Positions 53,507 through 62,006 of a stretch of DNA of 64,000 nt are shown here, one piece after another (positions within the stretch are counted from its first letter, which is position 1; each line of letters opens with the position of its first letter). Position numbers and translations under genes: made by a program. The DNA comes from Prevotella sp. (GTDB taxonomy: Bacteria > Bacteroidota > Bacteroidia > Bacteroidales > Bacteroidaceae). The notes beneath the pieces were generated by a model. That model had not been told where the DNA came from, made no database searches, and worked only from the letters and a program-made list of their open reading frames with translations. Location: the NCBI GenBank assembly GCA_017471245.1, contig JAFUVB010000005.1, forward strand, positions 25,730 through 89,729. Direction: 5' to 3'.

Positions 53507-54144
53507 TTTATCTGATAGGGGATAAGTGTGAGTTTGTCTACCTGGTTGCTTTCGGATGGCACGCTGACGGCTCCTATAAACGATATCCTTCTTGTTGCCA
53601 TGCTGTCTGTGGCAATCTGAAGCAGATGGTTCTTTTGCAGCTGCTTCCCTATATAGGCGTTCATGGCAGCCGAAACGGCATTGAACTCCATGGTGTTCTT
53701 GAAATTGTCTATGTTGAACCAGCCCGATGCGTCGCGGGCAGTGTTCCCGAAGATATATTTTGTGGGGATGGTCAGCTGAACCCCATCCACCGTGGCAAGC
53801 AGTTCTCCGTCTTCACCCAGTTTCATTCCGTTACAGGCTCCCTCTACAACATAGAATATGGGGGAGCCGATGCCCAACACGCTGCCGTGGTGCGTGGCAA
53901 ACGACGGATGGTCGGTTGCTATTCCCTGTGCCAGTTCTTCAATGCTGACAGCTCTCTTGTGAAGAGTCTCCAACGAATCCTTCATCAGGGCTTCCACCAA
54001 CTGCTCCGGATTATACTGGTTCATCCTTTCGCGCTGCTGACGCTCGGTGAGGGTCTCTGTGTAGAACGCGCCCCATAGCGCGGCAATGATCAGGATGGCG
54101 ATGATAATAATCTTATATGCTCTTTTCATCTTTGTAGATTTCAA
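53503..54144 (-). CDS. DUF2291 family membrane-anchored protein of the sugar ABC operon
   Basis: 213 residues with one N-terminal membrane segment (AYKIIIIAILIIAALWGAF) and a periplasmic domain containing PTKYIFGNTARDASGWFNIDNF (in parts) typical of DUF2291. Such proteins are found beside ribose/erythritol-type ABC transporters; their job is not established, perhaps as a periplasmic helper of the binding protein. It overlaps the binding protein gene by four bases at 54141-54144 and the ATPase gene by four at 53503-53506, so the 54144 start is well supported. Confidence 0.82.
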   Translation of the reverse strand: MKSTKMKRAYKIIIIAILIIAALWGAFYTETLTERQQRERMNQYNPEQLVEALMKDSLETLHKRAVSIEELAQGIATDHPSFATHHGSVLGIGSPIFYVVEGACNGMKLGEDGELLATVDGVQLTIPTKYIFGNTARDASGWFNIDNFKNTMEFNAVSAAMNAYIGKQLQKNHLLQIATDSMATRRISFIGAVSVPSESNQVDKLTLIPYQIK

Positions 54145-55100
54145 TTGTCGATTCTTCCGAAATGCCCATAGTTGGATACGTTTTTCTTGTTGACGAGTTC
54201 CACGGCAACAGGCAGTTTCTTAGGCAGGTTGCGCTCACCCTTGATGTATTTGTCAGCGAGCGAGGCTGCTGTGATGGCCATTGTCTTTGGAAACTGCATG
54301 CCGGTAGCCTCGATTTTCCCTTCGCGAATGCCATTCACGCAGTCGTCGGCACCATCGAATCCGAACACTTTTATCTTGCTGGCTTTGCCTGCTGCGAGAA
54401 TGGCCTGATAGGCACCCATCGCCATGGCGTCGTTGCCGCAGAACACGGCATCGATATCCCGGTGAGCCTGCATCATCGACTCCATCACTTCCATGGCTTT
54501 GTTCTGGTCGAAATCTGCATTCTGCTGAGCCAGCATCTTCAGGTTTTCGTAGCAGTCAACAACGGAATGGAACCCACGGCTCCTCGCCCATGTGTTATTG
54601 TCGCCGACAAGTCCCAGAATCTCCACATAATTACCTTTCCTTCCCATCGACTCAACGAAATACTGTCCCAGTGAAATGCAGCCGGAATAGTTGTCGGAGA
54701 GAATCTGCGTGACACAGGCTCCTGGCACGTTTATTTCCCTGTCCATGCAGAAGACTGGCACATCGGCGCGTGCAGCAGCCTTCGCGTTTACTGCCGATCC
54801 GTCGGCATCGGTGGGATTAAAGAGAATGGCACGATAGCCTGAAGCAAGGATGTTGTCGAAGTGTTCGGCCTCTTTCGATGGATTGTTTTGCGAGTCAAAA
54901 AGGGTGGCTTCATATCCCAGTTCCTTGCAGCGGTCAACAGCAGCCTGCCCCAACACCACAAACCATGGATTGTTCAGTGTGGATATAACTACGGCAATGC
55001 GCTCTTTACGCCCCGAACTGTTGCTTTGACAACTCAGGCAGACGGCGATAACGGCCACCAAAGATATGGCTGCTGTTATCTTCATTGTTAATACTTTCAT
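54141..55100 (-). CDS. Sugar-binding lipoprotein, RbsB type
   Basis: 319 residues from the ATG at 55100; ATGs at 55085 and 55109 are also possible. The open frame extends upstream to 55379, but the -7 box at 55124 excludes that. Signal MKITAAISLVAVIAVCLSC makes it a lipoprotein. The fold is that of type-I periplasmic binding proteins: AVVISTLNNPWF, LFDSQNNPSKEAEHFDNILA, AILFNPTDADG, VFCMDREIN, VFCGNDAMAMGAYQAI, KVFGFDGADD. It delivers a monosaccharide to the permease and ATPase encoded downstream. Confidence 0.9.
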   Translation of the reverse strand: MKVLTMKITAAISLVAVIAVCLSCQSNSSGRKERIAVVISTLNNPWFVVLGQAAVDRCKELGYEATLFDSQNNPSKEAEHFDNILASGYRAILFNPTDADGSAVNAKAAARADVPVFCMDREINVPGACVTQILSDNYSGCISLGQYFVESMGRKGNYVEILGLVGDNNTWARSRGFHSVVDCYENLKMLAQQNADFDQNKAMEVMESMMQAHRDIDAVFCGNDAMAMGAYQAILAAGKASKIKVFGFDGADDCVNGIREGKIEATGMQFPKTMAITAASLADKYIKGERNLPKKLPVAVELVNKKNVSNYGHFGRIDN

Positions 55101-55123
55101 AAGCAACATGTTTGTCTTGTGTG

Positions 55124-55131
55124 CAAAGATA
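55124..55131 (-). promoter_or_regulatory. -7 promoter box TATCTTTG of the sugar ABC operon
   Basis: A perfect TAnnTTTG on the minus strand, 23 bases before the ATG at 55100. It separates the operon from the upstream methyltransferase-Nudix gene. Confidence 0.7.
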
Positions 55132-55189
55132 CAAAAAAATTTACAACGAAGACTGTAAATAAACAATAATGTTGCAAGAAAAGGAAAAA

Positions 55190-56344
55190 TTAGCGTGGAT
55201 ATACATTCTGCCATTCTGCTGACGAGACAACGGCCTTGTCTGCAGGAAGCCAGTCCACCGACATGAGATCTTCCGGCGACAGCCATCTGGCGGCTTCGTG
55301 CTCCTTCAATGCAAGCGTCCCTTCTTCTATATGACAGAGATAGCAGTGCATGGTCAGGTGGAACTGGGGATAGTCCCACTCAATGGTTTTTATGAACCGC
55401 TCAATGGCAATATGCGTGTCTAACTCCTCCATAATCTCGCGTTGCAACGCTTCCTCGTGTGTCTCTCCGGCCTCAATTTTTCCTCCTGGGAACTCCCATC
55501 CGTCTTTCATTTCTCCGTAACCGCGCTGCGTGGCGAAGACGTGTCCATTGTCATCATGAATAATGGCTGCGACAACTTCAATCCTGCGAATCTCTTTTTT
55601 CGCTTGTGGAGTTTTTCTCGTTATCCTTGCCAGATAATCATAATGCTCGCCCTCGGCAACCACCTCTGCCTGGTATCCACACAAATCGGCAGTTGTCTTC
55701 AAAGTGTCTGAATCGATATAGAGCCATGGAAAGGAATCGCCAACCGTGTCCTTATACTGCATCTGATATATCAGTTCGCCATAATAGCCAGGGATCTCAG
55801 GATAGTCAATGCTGCCGTCTTCGTCCATGAACAGATAGCAGATGTCGGAGGAGTCGCAGAGTAGCTGCCCATTGGGAGCAAGCAATCTGCCGAGGTGCTG
55901 AAAAAACTCGGGCATCCGCTTCAGCGTTCCAACGATTCCGATGCCGTTCATCAGCATGAGGATGGTGTCGTATTGTCCTTGAAGTGTGTTGGTTTCTTGT
56001 GGCATCAAAGAGAAAAAGTCCTGTCTCTGAACATTCTTCACTCCACGTTCTCTCATCGTGTCGACGGAATAAGGCGAAATGTCAATGGCTGTGATGTCAA
56101 ATCCCCGCTCTTGCAAGACGAGAGTATGGCAACCGGCTCCGGCTCCCACGTCAAGCACCCTTCCCCTTGCCATTCCGAGAGCAGTCTGCTCAGTCTTTGG
56201 CATGTTGTCGTATTCCCGGAACAACACGTGTAAAGGTATCTCGTCATCTTCAAGCATCGGGGAGAATACCCTGAGTTTCTCTGCTGTTCCCGTCTTGTGG
56301 TAGTCTGCAATGGCTCTCCCCATCGGATCTTTCTTTCTATTCAT
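55190..56344 (-). CDS. Fusion of a class I SAM methyltransferase and a Nudix hydrolase
   Basis: 384 residues. The N-terminal 245 residues carry a Rossmann methyltransferase with motif I VLDVGAGAGCHTLVL, the acidic ITAIDISPYSVD strand and a LLAPNGQLLCDSSD block. The C-terminal 135 residues form a Nudix domain: VVAAIIHDDNGHVFATQRG and a full Nudix box, WEFPGGKIEAGETHEEAL followed by REIMEELD, of the MutT/8-oxo-dGTP type. No stop or frame change lies between the two. Methyl acceptor unknown; the Nudix part could sanitise oxidised nucleotides. A shorter start at 56323 (MGRAIADYHKTG) is possible. Confidence 0.85.
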   Translation of the reverse strand: MNRKKDPMGRAIADYHKTGTAEKLRVFSPMLEDDEIPLHVLFREYDNMPKTEQTALGMARGRVLDVGAGAGCHTLVLQERGFDITAIDISPYSVDTMRERGVKNVQRQDFFSLMPQETNTLQGQYDTILMLMNGIGIVGTLKRMPEFFQHLGRLLAPNGQLLCDSSDICYLFMDEDGSIDYPEIPGYYGELIYQMQYKDTVGDSFPWLYIDSDTLKTTADLCGYQAEVVAEGEHYDYLARITRKTPQAKKEIRRIEVVAAIIHDDNGHVFATQRGYGEMKDGWEFPGGKIEAGETHEEALQREIMEELDTHIAIERFIKTIEWDYPQFHLTMHCYLCHIEEGTLALKEHEAARWLSPEDLMSVDWLPADKAVVSSAEWQNVYPR

Positions 56345-56526
56345 TTACATGTAAGGTTAAGTATCTTAATTCATCACATTTGTCATAAGGGGTTGATTTC
56401 AGCCCTCTTCACCATCATTCTCCTTATAAAAAAAGAGGAACATCGACGCGATGGTCGCAGTGGTCTTACCTATCGTCGTGTCTTTATTATGAAAATAAAG
56501 CTGCTACAATATCCTTAATCCTTGCG

Positions 56527-57705
56527 TTACCATTTCCAAAAGTTGAATATTCCCTTTTTCTTAGGCTTTCTCTCTATGGGTTCTCCTTCATTGTCATAAT
56601 CGTCCATGGCTTTAAAGACTTCTGTGTCATCGGGGTATTTCTTCTTTGCCATCTTCTCATATGCTTTGTCAAAACCCTTCATCACCCATGAAAGTCCACT
56701 ACTCCCGATATGCTCTGGAACCTCAACAAGAAGCTTCGGTATTTGACTCAGTGCTTTCATCTTGGCCTTCAGCTTGATTCGTCTGCCATTAACTCCCTTC
56801 AGTTCCTTCGATCCCTTTTGCAGATAATACTTTGCTATATAGCCAATGGCAATGGTCATGACGGCATTTGCAAGACCGTCAGCGAGGGGACCAAGTGGGA
56901 TTCCTGGGATGTTGAGGCTCTTTACATATTGAGAATAGTCTACAGTGGATGCGTCGAAATCTGGTACTTCAACGTCTGTTACATCCATGTCGGAAGCATC
57001 AGCTAAGCTATCCACTAATCCGTCGACAGTATCGGATACGCCCTGGAAAAAATAGCTGAAAAAGGCTGAGCAAATGACATAATAGTACATCTTAACAAGC
57101 TGTAGTTTGTTCGGGCGAAAACCTGAGGATCGCACGATATCGGCAATCATTCGGTAGTTCAGCCCCATCGTGGCCAAGGTGTCTATCAGGCTGTTCGAAG
57201 ATATGGCAGTGATGATAAAGACCTTCGAGCTGTACTTCATTATCTGGCGATCAACGGCTTTATACCTTTCTTTTAATTCCTTGTTTAGAAATGCTTTAAT
57301 CTGCTCTGTGTCTTGGCATGTGCTCAATGCTGTAAATTCGGTTTTCAACTCTGTCTGATATGCTTCTCTTTTCTTCAAGTTCAGATAATAACAATTATCG
57401 CAGATTTTCTTTCCGAAACTAACCAGCCGCTTCCTGTATTCATCGTCAGAGATGGCTTCTTCTTTATCCTCTATTGCTAATACGGGGAATTCGGGCGCAT
57501 TGTGGATGCGCTTCATCGGTTCAAGAATGGTATAATAGACAAGGAAGGCGATGAGTCCTATTAGCAAGAGGTAGAAAACATATTCGATATATGGTGTTCC
57601 GAATGCCGACGTAAACTTCTCACCGATGATAATGACATTACCAAGGATAACCACTACGGAAATAGTGATAAAGAGAGCAAGGGTGAGTATTAAGACTTTT
57701 TTCAT
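56527..57705 (-). CDS. DUF697-type membrane protein
   Basis: 392 residues. Two N-terminal membrane segments (about 5-28 and 42-62) precede a charged cytoplasmic stretch with two Cys (KKICDNCYYLN). A DUF697-like helical domain (about 150-300) has FIITAISSNSLIDTLATMG, MIADIVRSSGFRPNKLQLVKM and GPLADGLANAVMTIAIGYIAKYY (in parts). The C-terminus is basic and ends KKKGIFNFWKW. DUF697 is often seen fused to GTPases or in YcjF-like membrane proteins; here it stands alone. Function unknown. Confidence 0.65.
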   Translation of the reverse strand: MKKVLILTLALFITISVVVILGNVIIIGEKFTSAFGTPYIEYVFYLLLIGLIAFLVYYTILEPMKRIHNAPEFPVLAIEDKEEAISDDEYRKRLVSFGKKICDNCYYLNLKKREAYQTELKTEFTALSTCQDTEQIKAFLNKELKERYKAVDRQIMKYSSKVFIITAISSNSLIDTLATMGLNYRMIADIVRSSGFRPNKLQLVKMYYYVICSAFFSYFFQGVSDTVDGLVDSLADASDMDVTDVEVPDFDASTVDYSQYVKSLNIPGIPLGPLADGLANAVMTIAIGYIAKYYLQKGSKELKGVNGRRIKLKAKMKALSQIPKLLVEVPEHIGSSGLSWVMKGFDKAYEKMAKKKYPDDTEVFKAMDDYDNEGEPIERKPKKKGIFNFWKW

Positions 57706-58057
57706 ATCAGTTCATTATTTGTTTGCATGCGATGCGTTTTATTCTTTCAAGGTCTATTCAATCTTTTTCTCTGTCAGAGTCAGCAATAGTTTCTACACAC
57801 TTCTTGTCTGTCTTCAGATTTGTTATTTGGGTGTAAAGTTAGTGAAAATAATCCACTTCTCTACACGTTTCCCAAGAAAAAGTTGTTTTAAGTGCTTTAA
57901 TTACCAGATATTTCAGATTTATCTGTCGCCGTTCAGACGATGAAAACTATAGAACAAAACGCGTTGGAATACGATCTCGTCTTAGAATGGGCGGTAATCT
58001 AATGCAGAAACAAGACCTGAAAGCAGTCTGCTTTTTAGTTTATTTCTGAAATAAACA
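57706..58057. other. Intergenic region without a visible gene
   Basis: 352 bp of AT-rich sequence. On the minus strand a near-match TAACTTTA (about 57834-57841) could be a weak -7 box for the DUF697 gene. Nothing else is recognisable. Confidence 0.4.
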
Positions 58058-58177
58058 AATAGCGTGTAGCCAAGAGAGCTACACGCTATTCTATAGAGTT
58101 TGTGGTTACTTACTTCACCTCCTCTAATCTAATCATATATGAATATCAATAAGTTACTGATACTTGGTACAAATATG
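58058..58177 (-). ncRNA. Candidate small RNA or 3' element A: Shine-Dalgarno-like segment plus hairpin
   Basis: Read on the minus strand: CATATTTG (58170-58177), GTTATTGATATTC-like block, GAGGAGGTGAAGTAA (58110-58124), then a perfect 13-bp stem AATAGCGTGTAGC (58058-58070 with 58078-58090) and a T-rich tail. A homologous copy is at 61676-61810. It follows the Ntn-hydrolase gene, so it may be the 3' end of that operon rather than a separate RNA. Confidence 0.35.
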
Positions 58178-58226
58178 ATGTATAACATCCGTTGATAAAC
58201 CATCTTGGATGTTATCGCTTAGACAC

Positions 58227-58955
58227 TTATAAATGCAGCTCTTTATGAGCAATCCACTGATGACTTCCTGGTTTAAGGACTAATATATCGATTGGGCCAC
58301 CTACAGATTTTTCACGCTTCTGGAACTTTAAAGTGTCTATTGTTACTTTAATCGCATATTGAGCAAAATCGATAGCATCTTGGAGTGTAAAAAAGTTCCA
58401 CATTATTTCTACAGGCTCGCCATCTATGTATTTTCCTTCAACTTTGTACGCTATATTTTGCATAAGTCGGCTTAAAATATCCGTGATACCATCCCATATA
58501 GCTCCTTGTCTTCCAACTTCATTCCGAGAATTCACCACTTCTTCTGCCGTAAAAACTTGGTAAACGCGTTGCTCGAATGTAGAGTCTTCGTTTTGAATAT
58601 ACCCTGCAACTATGAAATGTGTATTCAAATGTGAATCTAATGCATGAAAAAAGTCGCCTATAGAATGGGCTATGTTATCAACATCATCTTCATTATGCAG
58701 TCGAATGTAATTTTCTATAAACTGCACTATTGGTATCCCTAAAACCGACGCGTCTCCACATGTTAGGATTCCAACGTGGCTGTTTGTGACAAAAACTTTA
58801 TAAGTCGTGTCTGAAACATGTATCGAATGGTGATGAACTTCTTTTTCTGGGTGTCCGTCTTTACCGATGGTTTTATATGCTGCATTGAATGAACTCCGGC
58901 TATCTCCAGCCAAAACGATGCCTTCACCAACGTAAACGCTTATTACTAATGACAT
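58227..58955 (-). CDS. Proteasome-subunit-like Ntn-hydrolase
   Basis: 242 residues. The N-terminus MSLVISVYVGEGIVLAGDSRSS follows the proteasome beta/HslV pattern: a nucleophile directly after Met (here Ser2), two beta-strands and the GDSR block that holds Asp17 of the family. The block DTTYKVFVTNSHVGILTCGDAS corresponds to the Lys33 strand and the GxxxD turn. The rest (helices near IVQFIENYIRLHNEDD, strand THFIVAGY) is compatible with the fold. Bacteroidales do not carry a true 20S proteasome, so this is a stand-alone relative, closer in size to HslV/Anbu. Activity is inferred. It follows a membrane protein gene by 34 bases. Confidence 0.65.
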   Translation of the reverse strand: MSLVISVYVGEGIVLAGDSRSSFNAAYKTIGKDGHPEKEVHHHSIHVSDTTYKVFVTNSHVGILTCGDASVLGIPIVQFIENYIRLHNEDDVDNIAHSIGDFFHALDSHLNTHFIVAGYIQNEDSTFEQRVYQVFTAEEVVNSRNEVGRQGAIWDGITDILSRLMQNIAYKVEGKYIDGEPVEIMWNFFTLQDAIDFAQYAIKVTIDTLKFQKREKSVGGPIDILVLKPGSHQWIAHKELHL

Positions 58956-58989
58956 TTTTTTCTATTATTGATTATTGTATTTCACTTAA

Positions 58990-59766
58990 TTATATGATAT
59001 TCTCATCTATCTTGATGTAGAGGTCGTTGGACCTGTTCTTCAGTTTCTTCGCCAGAGTGTCTGTCGTGGTATTCCAGAACCAGGCAGGGAAGGTGTACTG
59101 CGCGAACTGAGCGGCCAGTTTGTTCGGGAGGTTGTACTGGTAGGCAATGTTCCAACTGAGGTTTGCCAAGTCGTGTTGTGTGAGTTGCTCCTTCTTGCCC
59201 GTCTTCTCAATCTTGATCGGAAGTGTGGGTACGACAACGCCGTGAACGACTAAGGACACGATACACTCGCTCACTTGGAATAGTTCTTCGTCAGTGAAGC
59301 CGAAGGGCATCAAAGTTTGACGCACATACGCCTGAACCTTTGCCAACTTTTCTTCGTCAGCCTTTTCTTTTATGGCGATGTACTGTTCACGTTCTCTTTT
59401 GCAAGTCTCCATGAATCTACGCAGTCGTTCCTCCTGATTAAGGATTTGGTTATGCTCGGCCATTTCCTCAATGGGAGATTGCTGAACTGGCTTTTCAACT
59501 GGATGCTCGGCAATATATTTCTGTATCGCCTCCACCTCTATACGAGGACGGACATGCTTTTGAAAGGCATCTGCATAGGCAAAAGTTATCTTTGCAGCAG
59601 CCCAAAAGCAAAAGCGAAGGAGTCCATAGAAGCAAGCAAACAGCACTATTGCGATGACGGCACACGGGATATACCCCCAATGATGCGCACCGCATATCAG
59701 GATGGAAACCCCGATAGCCAATAACGCAAGCAATACGGAAATCGTTATATGAAACCACTTTGGCAT
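58990..59766 (-). CDS. Membrane protein with coiled-coil cytoplasmic domain, unknown function
   Basis: 258 residues. Two membrane segments (about 6-27 and 33-56), then a Glu/Lys/Arg-rich helical region (about 95-150) that looks like a coiled coil, then a globular C-terminal domain with QHDLANLSWNIAYQYNLPN and KLAAQFAQYTFPAWFWNT. No known domain recognised. Its ATG is two bases after the stop of the AlbA_2 gene, so the two are co-translated, and it is 34 bases ahead of the Ntn-hydrolase gene. Confidence 0.6.
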   Translation of the reverse strand: MPKWFHITISVLLALLAIGVSILICGAHHWGYIPCAVIAIVLFACFYGLLRFCFWAAAKITFAYADAFQKHVRPRIEVEAIQKYIAEHPVEKPVQQSPIEEMAEHNQILNQEERLRRFMETCKREREQYIAIKEKADEEKLAKVQAYVRQTLMPFGFTDEELFQVSECIVSLVVHGVVVPTLPIKIEKTGKKEQLTQHDLANLSWNIAYQYNLPNKLAAQFAQYTFPAWFWNTTTDTLAKKLKNRSNDLYIKIDENII

Positions 59767-59767
59767 A

Positions 59768-61318
59768 TTATTCTTTGTTAATGATTACCCATTTGCCCTC
59801 CTTACGACCACCTTCTCGTATAATGACACCAGCTGCTTGCAGCTGAGAGACATACCGTTGCAGAGTCCTGAACTTAATACCAGTCTTTTGCGCCAGTTCG
59901 CTCGTTGTGATATATGGGTCAAATAACATTTCTTTTACGATAACCTCTTGAATTCCAGTCAATTCTTTTACGCCACCTTTTACGCCACCTTTTACGCCAT
60001 CTTTGGTGACGTTGCCATCAGTAGCCACGTTCGAGTCTGTCGTAGTCTCCTTATTGATAAAGTAAGGATGGCAGGGAATGTCGATAAGAAAATAGGTTCT
60101 CTCTTCGTCCGTCTCAATCTTTGCAGCTGGAGATCCGTTGGCCTGTAGTTCATCCTGAATAGTGGGGATGCCAGTTGCTCGACCTTCTGTAAGGTCTAAC
60201 TCCTTCAAGAATTCGCCCAGTCTGCGGTTACGGTAGCGCCGTGAACGTAGCGACATACCCTTTTGTACCGCCTCCATCGGAATGGTGTGGTTTGGCCCAG
60301 AGAAACTGAGAATAGATATGCGCTCTGGTTCTACGGTGATTTCAACAGGTTCCCGAATCGTCCAGTCTCTGTGATACAAGCTATTGACAACAGCTTCTTC
60401 CAGAGCCTGATAGGGATAGTTGAAGAATGTTATGGATTGCGCCCTGTCTTTAGGCTTAATAATCTGTTTCTTGATGATGTTGGTGTTCAGATAGCTCAAC
60501 GTCTTTTCTATCATCATCGGTACACTGCCCCTGATGGGGTCCACCTCAATCAGGTTATTGGGATTCTTTTCTCTGCCTTCAGGGAAAAGAACAATTTCAA
60601 TCTGAGCCTGTTTGAAGAAACGGTCAGGCCGTTCAGAGAACATCATTGCTGCCACATTCTTGATGCGCCATCCTTCAGGCACAGCCTCTAATAAGTCCAT
60701 CTGTTCCAACACATCTTTCATATGATCCGTTAGTGAGATGTCGGCAAGACTGCTCTTAACCTTTACCAGATAGTCGTGCAAGAGCAATGGTGAGATGTCT
60801 GTCAGCTTAATTTCATCGTTGCCACGGTCATCGAAGGGCATACGATTGGCGAGGTTTATCAATTCCCGTTCGTATTCGTTCTTCGGCACGATGCTGCTGC
60901 TGTTATAGCGGATGTAATAGTTATACGTTTTCTGCTTAGCTGTTATCTGGGCTGGCACCTTATATGGCCTACGCTCACCTGGCAAAACCTTGATGACGAG
61001 AATAGTCTTTCCGTCAGCCTCTTCCATGTACAGCCGGGGCTGATAATATGGGCGCATCAGATTATTATAGCCTACCATATCCTTCTCTATCGGCTCTACT
61101 TGGTCTGGGTCAACACCGATGACAGGTCTTATAGCATGGCCATTTTCTTCCTTCACTCCAACTACTATGTATCCACCTCCTGTCTCATCAAAATCGTTGG
61201 CGAATGCACAGATAGTACGGTAGATGGCATCAGGGTTCCATCCTGTCTTATACTCTATGCGGTCGCCTTCAACAGCACGTCCGCTGAGCAGTTCTTCTAT
61301 GTTAATAGGTAGTCTCAT
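59768..61318 (-). CDS. AlbA_2 (Schlafen-like) / ATPase-fold transcriptional regulator
   Basis: 516 residues. The N-terminal AlbA_2 domain (about 12-135) has RIEYKTGWNPDAIYRTICAF and GGYIVVGVKEENG (divergent Schlafen/AlbA_2 signature). A middle region leads to the HATPase-like block (about 300-370: YPYQALEEAVVNSLYHRDW, ISILSFSGPN). A winged helix (about 445-516: TTSELAQKTGIKFRTLQRYVSQL) ends the protein. Before it sits a short GGVK repeat coded by three tandem 12-bp copies. Such proteins are often regulators in defence or stress loci. It has its own -7 box at 61334. Confidence 0.85.
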   Translation of the reverse strand: MRLPINIEELLSGRAVEGDRIEYKTGWNPDAIYRTICAFANDFDETGGGYIVVGVKEENGHAIRPVIGVDPDQVEPIEKDMVGYNNLMRPYYQPRLYMEEADGKTILVIKVLPGERRPYKVPAQITAKQKTYNYYIRYNSSSIVPKNEYERELINLANRMPFDDRGNDEIKLTDISPLLLHDYLVKVKSSLADISLTDHMKDVLEQMDLLEAVPEGWRIKNVAAMMFSERPDRFFKQAQIEIVLFPEGREKNPNNLIEVDPIRGSVPMMIEKTLSYLNTNIIKKQIIKPKDRAQSITFFNYPYQALEEAVVNSLYHRDWTIREPVEITVEPERISILSFSGPNHTIPMEAVQKGMSLRSRRYRNRRLGEFLKELDLTEGRATGIPTIQDELQANGSPAAKIETDEERTYFLIDIPCHPYFINKETTTDSNVATDGNVTKDGVKGGVKGGVKELTGIQEVIVKEMLFDPYITTSELAQKTGIKFRTLQRYVSQLQAAGVIIREGGRKEGKWVIINKE

Positions 61319-61333
61319 ATCTCAATTCGTTTG

Positions 61334-61341
61334 CAAAGTTA
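61334..61341 (-). promoter_or_regulatory. -7 promoter box TAACTTTG of the AlbA_2 operon
   Basis: A TAnnTTTG match on the minus strand, 15 bases before the ATG at 61318, predicting a very short leader. Confidence 0.65.
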
Positions 61342-61363
61342 CAATATTTCTTCCAAATAATCA

Positions 61364-61567
61364 TTAATCCCAACCTCCTTCATCGTTATTATCCATATAG
61401 CGATTCATGCCGTTGTCGTCCATAACGTCCTCAGATGCGGGGTCGAATCCACGCATATTGTCATAGCTATCGGAGCATGAAGGTCTCTCCACAGATTTTG
61501 CACTTTCTTGATATTTGAAACTTTGCTGCTGCCATATCCTATATTCTTGGTTTATAATCTTATCCAA
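61364..61567 (-). CDS. Small acidic protein, unknown function
   Basis: 67 residues, with many Asp, Gln and Ser, ending MNRYMDNNDEGGWD. The only start that gives this length is a TTG at 61567; a -7 box TATTTTTG lies at 61617-61624. It sits 45 bases before the AlbA_2 gene and could be its small partner, although the AlbA_2 gene has its own promoter. No family recognised; coding status is uncertain. Confidence 0.4.
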   Translation of the reverse strand: MDKIINQEYRIWQQQSFKYQESAKSVERPSCSDSYDNMRGFDPASEDVMDDNGMNRYMDNNDEGGWD

Positions 61568-61616
61568 ATATTTTGTTGCACTTTATCTACTTTTTTGTTG
61601 TGGTACAAATTTGATG

Positions 61617-61624
61617 CAAAAATA
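61617..61624 (-). promoter_or_regulatory. Possible -7 box TATTTTTG for the small acidic protein
   Basis: A TAnnTTTG match on the minus strand 49 bases before the TTG start. AT-rich surroundings make a chance match likely. Confidence 0.35.
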
Positions 61625-61675
61625 CAATAAAAATATCAATTAACCAAGATAAATGCAATAATTAACACAAACCGA

Positions 61676-61810
61676 AAAACCCGCACAAACTCAGTGTTTA
61701 TACGGGTTTTCTTATGATTTACTTATCGTTGTTTGTCTGTTCTTACTTCACCTCCTCGAAAATAATCCAACTTGAATATCAATAACTTACAAAGACGTGT
61801 CGCAAATATG
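61676..61810 (-). ncRNA. Candidate small RNA element B: Shine-Dalgarno-like segment plus terminator
   Basis: Read on the minus strand: CATATTTG (61803-61810), GTAAGTTATTGATATTC (61774-61790), GAGGAGGTGAAGTAA (61743-61757), then the AAAACCCG/CGGGTTTT stem (61676-61683 with 61703-61710) and a T-run. About 53 of 68 positions match element A at 58110-58177 without gaps. It lies 50 bases upstream of the next promoter box, so here it can be a free-standing transcript. The rest of the 467-bp gap 61568-62034 shows no reliable gene. Confidence 0.4.
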
Positions 61811-62006
61811 CACAGTTTTTCTGATAGTAGATAGAGCGTGGTGATAAGCATCCATAAGTATCTTTTTTCGATACTTAGCCGTTTAGAAAGTTTAACTGTG
61901 AGATTCGCAATCCGCATCATGCATTTCATCCTTTGCATATGTTAAGGCCTAATGTTAAAATAGGGATTTTTATTGTTAACAGCATTTAGTTATGACATAT
62001 TTTGTG

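Noticed and set aside
55101-55379. Extended N-terminus of the sugar-binding protein (start at 55379)
   Set aside because: It would overlap the methyltransferase-Nudix gene and contains the promoter box; the lipoprotein signal starts much later.
61723-61938. 71-codon minus-strand ORF
   Set aside because: It spans candidate small RNA element B and has no family resemblance; homologous element A does not keep this frame.
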